Below, piece by piece: positions 57,334 to 64,000 of a DNA stretch of 64,000 bases (position 1 is its first letter; each line of letters opens with the position of its first letter). Both the position numbers and the translations under genes were made by a program. The notes beneath the pieces were generated by a model that was given only the letters and a program-made list of their open reading frames with translations, was not told the DNA's origin and made no database searches. This DNA is from Bacteroides salyersiae WAL 10018 = DSM 18765 = JCM 12988 (GTDB lineage: Bacteria; Bacteroidota; Bacteroidia; Bacteroidales; Bacteroidaceae): the NCBI RefSeq assembly GCF_000381365.1, contig NZ_KB905466.1, positions 2,964,821-3,028,820 on the forward strand, written 5' to 3'.

Positions 57334-59115
57334 CATTAAAAAGCATGCATTCATATTTTGTGCAACACCATTCCTCATTTGGTAAGAGAAGGTGAGTTCA
57401 TTGTTTGTAATATCTGCTTCAAAGCAGTAATTGCGAATGTTGCTCGGAAAGAGATCGATAAGAGTACCTAACATTAGGTCATGAGTAGCTATGATACCAT
57501 TCGTATGTAGGGTCATGAATTGCTTGATTAAGGCGAAGGAGCCTTTCTGTTTATCGGTAGAGTTTGTACCTTTTAAAATTTCATCGAGGATAATAAATAG
57601 CTCTTCACCGGCATTTAGCTTGTCGATAATCAGTTTCAGCCGTTTTAATTCGGCGAAGAAATAGGATTCGTTGTCTGTGAGTGAGTCACTGGTGCGCAGG
57701 CTGGTAATCAATCGAGAAGGGTATAGCTTTATTTGTTCGGCCCATACGGGAGCACCGATGCAGGCAAGCAGATAGTTGATTCCTACGGTACGGAGATAAG
57801 TACTTTTACCTGCCATGTTGGCTCCGGTAATGATAATGAAGAATGGGCGTTTGGTGATATTTATATTATTGCGAATACATTTATCCCGATTCATCAGTGG
57901 ATGCCCGAGTGCTTTAGCTGTCATCTCAAAAGGTTGCGAACTGATTTCCGGATAGATATATTCCGGATGATTGTAGGCGAAAGTAGCCAATGAACAATAA
58001 GCATCTATTTCTCCAATGGCTTTGAGCCAAGACGGAAGCTCCGAAGCATGATCTTCTTTCCAGGCTTCAATTCTCATGATTTGTCTCAGTTCCCAAAACA
58101 ACGAGCCATTGAGAACAAAAGACATCAGCATATTGCCGCGTTGGTCGAGGGCATTCATTAGAGCTGTGAGTTTTTTAACAGCTTGCGATGCAGTTTGTTT
58201 TTTGCCGCCTACCAATTGTTGTATTTCCTGAAGAACGGTGCTTTGTAGGCTTTTTTCTTCTATTATACGGATAAGATTAGCATATGTTGCCAATATCTGA
58301 AGTTTCTTGCCATATAGGGTTTGTATTTTGGTAATGCCTTTGGAAAAAGCCAGACTGAGCAAAAAGAATCCTACAAAGGCCACACTTGGTATTGTACTGG
58401 ATATTATACCTGCGATAGCCAATGTAATAAGTATAATATTAGTTACAGGAACAATGATGGGAAGTGCTCGTAGCAAGATGCGATTTCGATAATAACTCGG
58501 ACTGTCGGCCCAGGCTATTATCTCTTTTTCATCTGCAGATTTCCCTTTGTACAATAAGCCGAGGATACGAAAATGCTGCCGCATTTCAAATTCCGAGGTC
58601 AGTTCTTTTACTCCTTCTTGCCGTTTTTCTATTTCTTCTTTACTTTCCAAGTGATTATTAAGCCAGTGGACTAAGCGCTTTTTACCCAGATCGGTTGATG
58701 TACGATTAATGTATTGGAAAAGTGAGTGTTCACCGAATACGTCTAAGTCATACGAATAAAGATGCGCCGGATCGATAAATTCCTTCCCACCGTCAAAAGA
58801 AGAAGTATCGTAATTTATAGCTTGCAGTTCCTGCTGGTTTATTTCTATTTTTTTTTCAAGATATTCTTTTTCATAAAACAGACGATTGTGGAGCTTTACC
58901 AAAAAGATGAAAGGAAGAAAAGTGATGGCAGCTATTCCGGTTACGATGAGCCATCCGTTTTCCCAGAAATGAATGACTCCTACAATTCCTGCAATAAAAA
59001 GAATGAATCGTAAAGTACTGATACGGTAGATACGTCGTTTCTCTTTACTTAGCTTTTGTTCTGTTTCTCTAATGATATTCTGATAAGTTTGAATGATGTC
59101 ATCTAATTGTTTCAT
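57301..59115 (-). CDS. MutS-family ATPase with membrane helices
   Basis: This 604-residue protein has a C-terminal MutS-type ABC ATPase: Walker A GANMAGKST (about residues 430-440), LTDNESYFFAELKRL (signature-like), Walker B FIILDEILKGTNS and the ATHD switch. It lacks the mismatch-recognition domain of MutS. The N-terminal half instead has four hydrophobic segments: about 33-50 and 54-74 near the N-terminus, and about 213-235 and 238-258 before the helical lever region. That indicates membrane anchoring, unlike classical MutS or MutS2. The role is unknown; mismatch repair is unlikely. A TACATTTG element at 59136-59143 (minus) may be its -7 box. Confidence 0.85.
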   Translation of the reverse strand: MKQLDDIIQTYQNIIRETEQKLSKEKRRIYRISTLRFILFIAGIVGVIHFWENGWLIVTGIAAITFLPFIFLVKLHNRLFYEKEYLEKKIEINQQELQAINYDTSSFDGGKEFIDPAHLYSYDLDVFGEHSLFQYINRTSTDLGKKRLVHWLNNHLESKEEIEKRQEGVKELTSEFEMRQHFRILGLLYKGKSADEKEIIAWADSPSYYRNRILLRALPIIVPVTNIILITLAIAGIISSTIPSVAFVGFFLLSLAFSKGITKIQTLYGKKLQILATYANLIRIIEEKSLQSTVLQEIQQLVGGKKQTASQAVKKLTALMNALDQRGNMLMSFVLNGSLFWELRQIMRIEAWKEDHASELPSWLKAIGEIDAYCSLATFAYNHPEYIYPEISSQPFEMTAKALGHPLMNRDKCIRNNINITKRPFFIIITGANMAGKSTYLRTVGINYLLACIGAPVWAEQIKLYPSRLITSLRTSDSLTDNESYFFAELKRLKLIIDKLNAGEELFIILDEILKGTNSTDKQKGSFALIKQFMTLHTNGIIATHDLMLGTLIDLFPSNIRNYCFEADITNNELTFSYQMRNGVAQNMNACFLMKKMGIAVIDD

Positions 59116-59392
59116 TACCGCTTTATTGTTTTTTACAAATGTACTATATTAACAGTCAGGCTGTATTAAGCTTGTTTTTGTCAAGAGTAGATTTACTTTT
59201 TATTAACTAAAGCCTATCTGTTTCGAAAGTCGTTCTCAATTTTTTCGTCACATAGTATGTGAAGTGGGTTGATAAGTAATGTGATTACTCTTGACATACT
59301 ATCTAATTAGTCGTAAGACGGCATTAAAAATGACAAAACTATGGTAGAAATCTTGTTCGGATATCCGGTATATTAGTTTTTTCTCCGGTAGG

Positions 59393-59463
59393 TAAAATAA
59401 AAAAGGAAAAAGCCGCAACCTTTTCCTTTTATCCTATTTAAATCTTAATATACTTTATAAATA
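59393..59463 (-). ncRNA. Candidate small RNA of about 70 nt
   Basis: On the minus strand, a promoter at 59470-59500 would start RNA near 59463. About 35 nt later AAAAGGAAAA/TTTTCCTTTT (59401-59430) form a 10-bp hairpin followed by TTTTTTATTTT, a terminator. No open reading frame lies between. Ends are estimates. Confidence 0.4.
59401..59430. terminator. Terminator hairpin in the intergenic region
   Basis: AAAAGGAAAA and TTTTCCTTTT pair perfectly around a 10-base loop. T-tracts lie on both sides, so it can act in both directions, but no rightward gene ends here. Confidence 0.75.
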
Positions 59464-59469
59464 GTGATA

Positions 59470-59500
59470 CAAAGATACTATAATCTGCGGCTTCTATCAA
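59470..59500 (-). promoter_or_regulatory. Minus-strand promoter
   Basis: On the minus strand TTG (59498-59500) and TATCTTTG (59470-59477) are separated by 20 bp, an excellent match to the Bacteroidota consensus. Confidence 0.72.
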
Positions 59501-59601
59501 GCTTTTCCCTTTTTTTTTGAAACTTTTGCTTTGAAAACTTGCTTCAGTAAGTCAAATGGTGTAACTTTCCAAACGATTAATGCCAGTGAAAGGAGATGCT
59601 T

Positions 59602-60234
59602 ATGAAGAAACTGTGGATTATTTGTTTTATGACTCTTGTGGGACTGCATCTGGCTGCACAAGATATTGTTTATTCCACCTTAAAAGATTTGTTAGCCCAT
59701 AAGGGGGATACGGTGGCGGCGTTGAAAATCGAAAAACGGACGAAGAATCAGATTTCATTGTCTGGAGGGGCCGATTATAAAATTAGTGCCGATGATAATA
59801 AAGCATTGTGTAAGTATCTGAAAGGGCGTTGTTATGCGGTACAGTCGGATACATCACTTTATGTTAATTGCAAGAAGTTGCGTTATAAACGTTTACGCTT
59901 CGGCGGTTGGTATGCTCCTGCTATGTGGCTTGACGGGAATGTCTTTTTTAGTGCAGTACCTTTGGGATCTGTTGCAGGCGGTTCGTCAGTGACGATGGAT
60001 GTTACATTAGGGGGATCGGTCGGTGACGCCATTGCAGCTTCGGGTTTGGTTTCGAAACGAGTGTATTACGAGATCGATGCAACTACCGGTAAAGTAGATT
60101 TTGTCGGAAAGGATCGTATGTGTGCTTTGTTGGAGTCGTATCCCGAGTGGAAAGAGGAATATTTGAAGGAAAACAGTGAGTCGGCGAAGACCACCGGCAA
60201 GTATCTGCAGTTGCTTAAGGAACTCGATAAATAA
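59602..60234 (+). CDS. Exported protein, function unknown
   Basis: This protein is about 210 residues with a signal peptide (MKKLWIICFMTLVGLHLAAQ, about 1-19). The first ATG (59596) touches the AGGAG at 59591-59595; ATG 59602 gives a proper 6-bp spacing and is preferred. The mature protein has a glycine-rich region (LGSVAGGSSVTMDVTLGG, about 118-135) and a charged C-terminal helix. It is not recognised. It precedes the hut operon but has no clear connection to it. Confidence 0.78.
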   Translation: MKKLWIICFMTLVGLHLAAQDIVYSTLKDLLAHKGDTVAALKIEKRTKNQISLSGGADYKISADDNKALCKYLKGRCYAVQSDTSLYVNCKKLRYKRLRFGGWYAPAMWLDGNVFFSAVPLGSVAGGSSVTMDVTLGGSVGDAIAASGLVSKRVYYEIDATTGKVDFVGKDRMCALLESYPEWKEEYLKENSESAKTTGKYLQLLKELDK

Positions 60235-60349
60235 TCTTTTTGATAATAAATATTCCGAATACTTTGTAATTCCATCTCTTTTATTTATCTTGCGGAGAGT
60301 TATCAGGCTGTAAAAACTGACAGTTTGTAATCCTTAATCATCGTTTATT

Positions 60350-62338
60350 ATGAAAATAACTCTCAGCAACACTTTGCCTGCCTATCCGGCTTTTGTGGAA
60401 GGCATACGGCGAGCACCGGATCGCGGCTATACTCTTACCCCGGCACAGACGGTCATGGCTTTGAAGAATGCCTTACGTTACATTCCTACCGAACTTCATG
60501 AACAACTTATTCCAGAGTTTATGGAAGAACTTCGTACTCGTGGAAGAATTTACGGTTATCGTTTCCGTCCCACAGGAGATTTGAAAGCCAAACCTATCGA
60601 TGAATATCGGGGAAAGTGCATAGAGGGGAAAGCCTTTCAAGTGATGATTGATAATAACCTCTGTTTCGATATCGCTCTTTACCCTTACGAACTTGTTACT
60701 TATGGTGAAACCGGACAAGTATGCCAGAATTGGATGCAGTATCGTCTTATAAAGCAATATCTTGAAGAACTGACACAGGAACAAACCTTAGTAATCGAGT
60801 CCGGACATCCGTTGGGATTATTCCGTTCGCGCCCCGATGCTCCGCGAGTGATTATTACGAATGCCATGATGGTGGGGCAGTTTGATAATCAGCGTGACTG
60901 GCACATCGCCATGCAGATGGGAGTGGCCAATTATGGGCAGATGACGGCCGGTGGCTGGATGTATATTGGGCCGCAAGGTATTGTGCACGGTACTTTCAAT
61001 ACTTTATTGAATGCCGGACGGATGAAACTCGGTATTCCTCAAGATAAAGATTTGCGCGGACATTTGTTTGCCTCTTCCGGCTTGGGAGGAATGAGCGGGG
61101 CACAACCCAAAGCGGCGGAAATTGCCGGAGCCGCCTGTATCATTGCCGAAGTGGATGCTTCGCGTATCGAAACCCGTTACAAACAGGGATGGGTAGGGCA
61201 TGTTACCGATTGTATAGTTGAAGCGTTCCGTATCGTATATGAGGCGATGGAGCGTCGAGAGCCTTGTTCGGTCGCTTATCATGGTAATGTGGTTGATCTG
61301 CTGGAATATGCGGAAAAAGAAAATATATCGATTGAATTGCTCTCTGATCAAACCTCCTGCCATGCTGTTTACGAAGGAGGTTATTGTCCTGCCGGACTGA
61401 CATTTGAGGAACGCACCCGGATGTTGCATGAATCTCCCGAAAAATTTCGTCTTTTGGTGAACCAGGCCTTGCGCCGTCATTTTGAAGTTATAAAGAAACT
61501 CGTGGCGCGTGGCACTTATTTCTTCGATTATGGAAATTCTTTTATGAAAGCCATTTATGATGCCGGTATCCGGGAAATTTCCCGGAATGGTACGGACGAA
61601 AAGGACGGTTTTATCTGGCCCAGCTATGTGGAAGATATTATGGGGCCGGAGTTGTTTGATTATGGATATGGTCCTTTTCGTTGGGTATGCTTGAGCGGCA
61701 AGCACGAAGACTTGATAAAGACCGATCATGCTGCGATGGAATGTATTGATGTGAATCGCCGAGGGCAAGACTTGGATAATTATAACTGGATACGTGATGC
61801 AGAGAAGAACCGTCTGGTGGTGGGCACTCAAGCCCGTATTTTGTATCAAGATGCAGTGGGACGGATGAACATCGCTCTTCGTTTCAATGAAATGGTGCGG
61901 CGGGGCGAAGTCGGTCCTATCATGTTGGGGCGCGATCATCATGATGTCAGCGGTACAGATTCTCCTTTCCGTGAAACCTCCAACATCAAAGACGGAAGTA
62001 ATGTGATGGCTGATATGGCCGTGCAGTGTTTTGCCGGTAACTGTGCACGGGGCATGAGTCTTGTTGCCTTGCATAATGGGGGAGGAGTAGGCATCGGAAA
62101 GGCCATAAACGGCGGATTCGGTATGGTGTGCGATGGTAGCGAACGTGTCGATGAGATTCTGCGTTCGGCCATGCTTTGGGACGTGATGGGAGGTGTGGCC
62201 CGCCGTTCGTGGGCCCGTAACGGGCATGCCATGGAAACGAGTGAAACTTTTAACACGACCCACGGTGATAATTATCACATTACCATGCCTTACGTAGCAG
62301 ATGAAGAGCTTATTAATAAATTAATTGCCCAACTATGA
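60350..62338 (+). CDS. hutU: Urocanate hydratase
   Basis: This 662-residue enzyme converts urocanate to imidazolone propionate using tightly bound NAD+. SGLGGMSGAQPKAAEIAGA (about residue 245) and YHGNVVDLLEY are the NAD-binding blocks, and VVGTQARILYQDAVGRMNIAL (about 490) corresponds to the urocanase signature. It is about 100 residues longer than the Pseudomonas enzyme, as in other Bacteroides-type sequences. Its stop overlaps the ftcD start by 4 bp. Confidence 0.95.
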   Translation: MKITLSNTLPAYPAFVEGIRRAPDRGYTLTPAQTVMALKNALRYIPTELHEQLIPEFMEELRTRGRIYGYRFRPTGDLKAKPIDEYRGKCIEGKAFQVMIDNNLCFDIALYPYELVTYGETGQVCQNWMQYRLIKQYLEELTQEQTLVIESGHPLGLFRSRPDAPRVIITNAMMVGQFDNQRDWHIAMQMGVANYGQMTAGGWMYIGPQGIVHGTFNTLLNAGRMKLGIPQDKDLRGHLFASSGLGGMSGAQPKAAEIAGAACIIAEVDASRIETRYKQGWVGHVTDCIVEAFRIVYEAMERREPCSVAYHGNVVDLLEYAEKENISIELLSDQTSCHAVYEGGYCPAGLTFEERTRMLHESPEKFRLLVNQALRRHFEVIKKLVARGTYFFDYGNSFMKAIYDAGIREISRNGTDEKDGFIWPSYVEDIMGPELFDYGYGPFRWVCLSGKHEDLIKTDHAAMECIDVNRRGQDLDNYNWIRDAEKNRLVVGTQARILYQDAVGRMNIALRFNEMVRRGEVGPIMLGRDHHDVSGTDSPFRETSNIKDGSNVMADMAVQCFAGNCARGMSLVALHNGGGVGIGKAINGGFGMVCDGSERVDEILRSAMLWDVMGGVARRSWARNGHAMETSETFNTTHGDNYHITMPYVADEELINKLIAQL

Positions 62339-63240
62339 ATTGGAATAAGATCATTGAGTGTGTCCCTAACTTCAGCGAGGGACGCGACCTAAAGAAAATA
62401 GATAAAATAGTATCCCCATTCCGGGCCCGTTCCGGCGTGAAACTACTTGATTACAGTAATGATGAAGATCATAACCGATTGGTCGTAACCCTTGTCGGTG
62501 AGCCGGCGGCACTATGTGATGCTGTGATCGAAGCCATCGGGATTGCCGTTGAACTTATCGATCTGAATCATCATACCGGACAACATCCACGCATGGGAGC
62601 CGTTGATGTTGTTCCTTTCATTCCGATAAAGAATGTTACTATGGAGGAAGCCATCGCCCTTTCCAAAGAAGTGGGTGCAAAAGTGGCAGAACTCTACCAC
62701 CTTCCCGTCTTCCTTTATGAAAAGTCTGCTTCCGCCCCTCATCGTGAAAATCTGGCAGTTGTTCGCAAAGGAGAATTTGAAGGCATGGCTGAAAAGATCA
62801 AACTTCCCGAATGGACTCCTGATTTCGGCCCTGCTGAACGGCATCCGACTGCCGGAACCGTCGCCATCGGTGCCCGTATGCCATTGGTAGCTTACAATAT
62901 CAATCTCAGTACACCTAATTTGGAGATTGCCCATGACATTGCCAAGAAAATCCGTTTTATCGGCGGTGGCTTGCGTTACTGCAAGGCGATGGGAGTTGAA
63001 TTGAAAGACCGTGGAATAACACAAGTTTCCATTAATATGACCGATTATACGAAAACCGCCCTTTATCGTGCCTTTGAACTGGTACGTATTGAAGCCCGTC
63101 GGTATGGCGTCAGTATTGTGGGTAGCGAGATTATCGGTCTTGTTCCGATGGAAGCATTGATAGATACGGCTTCCTATTACCTCGGTTTAGAGAACTTCTC
63201 GATGCAGCAAGTGCTTGAAGCGCGGATTATGGAGGAATAG
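62335..63240 (+). CDS. ftcD: Glutamate formimidoyltransferase
   Basis: This 301-residue protein transfers the formimino group of N-formimino-glutamate to tetrahydrofolate, yielding glutamate. ECVPNFSEGRD at the N-terminus and HPRMGAVDVVPFIP are family hallmarks. The cyclodeaminase half found in the mammalian protein is absent, so a separate cyclodeaminase gene is expected further along. The 4-bp overlap with hutU indicates translational coupling. Confidence 0.95.
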   Translation: MNWNKIIECVPNFSEGRDLKKIDKIVSPFRARSGVKLLDYSNDEDHNRLVVTLVGEPAALCDAVIEAIGIAVELIDLNHHTGQHPRMGAVDVVPFIPIKNVTMEEAIALSKEVGAKVAELYHLPVFLYEKSASAPHRENLAVVRKGEFEGMAEKIKLPEWTPDFGPAERHPTAGTVAIGARMPLVAYNINLSTPNLEIAHDIAKKIRFIGGGLRYCKAMGVELKDRGITQVSINMTDYTKTALYRAFELVRIEARRYGVSIVGSEIIGLVPMEALIDTASYYLGLENFSMQQVLEARIMEE

Positions 63241-63278
63241 GAGAAGGCAAATTTGTGTTCTGATAATAATGAACTATA

Positions 63279-64000
63279 ATGAGTGAAAACCTGATAATAT
63301 TTAATGCAAAGGTTGTGACCCCTCTGGGATTCTCGGCTCGAAAGGGGAAGGAAATGTCCCGGTTGCATGTAATTGAAAACGGAACGGTGGAAGTGACCGA
63401 TGGCATTATCACTTATGTCGGTGAAAATCGCGGTGAGGAGCGTGATGGCTTTTATCACCGTTATTGGCACTATAATGCCCGTGGGAAATGCTTGTTACCC
63501 GGTTTTGTAGATTCACATACCCATTTTGTTTTTGGTGGCGAGCGTGCCGAAGAGTTCTCCTGGCGGCTGAAAGGTGAAAGCTATATGTCCATTATGCAGC
63601 GTGGGGGAGGAATTGCCAGCACAGTGAAAGCAACCCGTGAGCTGAACTTTATAAAGATGCGTACCAAAGCGGAAAGTTTTCTGAGAAAGATGAGCACGAT
63701 GGGGGTTACCACGGTTGAGGGCAAGAGTGGTTACGGGCTCGATCGCGAGACCGAACTGCTGCAGTTGAAAGTCATGCGCAGTTTGAATAATGATGAACAC
63801 AAGCGGGTGGATATTGTTTCCACCTTCTTGGGTGCACATGCTTTGCCACCGGAGTATGCGGGAGAAAGTGATGCGTATATCGATTTTCTTATCGACAAAA
63901 TGCTTCCGTTGGTTCGTGAGAATGAACTGGCAGAATGTTGCGATGTATTCTGTGAGCAAGGTGTGTTCTCCATCGCGCAATCCCGGCGTCTGCTTGCTGC
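63279..64000 (+). CDS. hutI: Imidazolonepropionase (cut by the window end)
   Basis: The first 240 or so residues are visible from MSENLIIFNAKVVTP. The metal-binding DSHTHFVFGG (about residue 75-84) and the FLGAHALPPEY block identify an amidohydrolase of the imidazolonepropionase family, which opens imidazolone propionate to formimino-glutamate, the FtcD substrate. It lies 38 bp after ftcD and completes the hutU-ftcD-hutI order. The C-terminal part is outside the window. Confidence 0.93.
   Translation, partial: MSENLIIFNAKVVTPLGFSARKGKEMSRLHVIENGTVEVTDGIITYVGENRGEERDGFYHRYWHYNARGKCLLPGFVDSHTHFVFGGERAEEFSWRLKGESYMSIMQRGGGIASTVKATRELNFIKMRTKAESFLRKMSTMGVTTVEGKSGYGLDRETELLQLKVMRSLNNDEHKRVDIVSTFLGAHALPPEYAGESDAYIDFLIDKMLPLVRENELAECCDVFCEQGVFSIAQSRRLLA

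Larger units (their letters stand above)
59116..59601. other. Intergenic region with an orphan promoter and terminator
   Basis: No protein gene is seen. It contains TACATTTG (minus, 59136-59143), a perfect palindrome CGGATATCCG at 59358-59367, the terminator hairpin at 59401-59430, and a minus-strand promoter at 59470-59500. The last two suggest a small RNA. Confidence 0.6.

Noticed and set aside
61004..62278. 424-codon open frame on the minus strand opposite hutU
   Set aside because: It has no family-like motifs or start signals and lies entirely within the well-supported urocanase gene, so it is an antisense shadow.

Overview
The window is a chromosomal segment of a Bacteroidota bacterium, most likely a Bacteroides-like member of the Bacteroidales. 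The evidence is a GldK-L-M-N type IX secretion cluster (a system confined to this phylum), Bacteroidota-style promoters (TTG, about 19-21 bp, then TAnnTTTG), a Kdo transferase that implies an LPS outer membrane, ribosomal-protein genes that mostly lack Shine-Dalgarno sequences, and a histidine-degradation operon of the formimidoyl-transferase type. Base composition looks even throughout, and no rRNA operon, CRISPR array or intact insertion sequence is visible.

Region 1 (1-6975) is a leftover terminator followed by porP/sprF-gldK-gldL-gldM-gldN, with a small outer-membrane barrel gene behind its own promoter. These genes encode the outer-membrane ring, periplasmic shaft and inner-membrane proton-driven motor of type IX secretion. 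Region 2 (6977-21647) is housekeeping: priA, a secreted DUF4091 protein, a low-molecular-weight tyrosine phosphatase behind a striking TGCCAAT repeat array, a membrane protein overlapping a 7TM-HD c-di-AMP phosphodiesterase-like gene, gltX, waaA, a gamma carbonic anhydrase, an aminopeptidase P, rpsU, a Xer-type recombinase and hpf.

Region 3 (21664-34950) starts at a strong promoter and carries four tRNA genes (Thr, Tyr, Gly, Thr), tuf, tRNA-Trp, secE, nusG, rplK, rplA, rplJ, rplL, rpoB and rpoC, with an attenuator-like hairpin before rpoB. Region 4 (about 34980-37280) is the one clearly accessory patch: a divergent pair made of a VapE/VirE-like gene stopped by a single in-frame TGA and an HU-like DNA-binding gene broken by a one-base frameshift. 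An iteron-like repeat array lies between them and GGTGAA/TTCACC motifs cluster at both edges. It sits between rpoC and the DUF3467-rpsL segment and looks like a decaying mobile or phage-related module.

Region 5 (37328-56153) is DUF3467, the str operon (rpsL, rpsG, fusA) and the complete S10-spc-alpha supercluster from rpsJ to rplQ, including secY, map, infA, rpmJ and rpoA, ending at a terminator. Region 6 (56216-60234) holds a small exported hypothetical protein, a two-helix membrane protein, a MutS-family ATPase carrying four predicted membrane helices, a possible small RNA of about 70 nt, and an exported hypothetical protein. Region 7 (60350-64000) is the start of the hut operon: hutU, ftcD and a hutI cut by the window end, which together take urocanate to glutamate.

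The items most worth following up are the twin broken genes and the repeat array between them, the membrane-anchored MutS-like ATPase, the orphan promoter-terminator pair at 59393-59500, the TGCCAAT inverted array, and the handful of genes with perfect Shine-Dalgarno sites in a lineage that rarely uses them.
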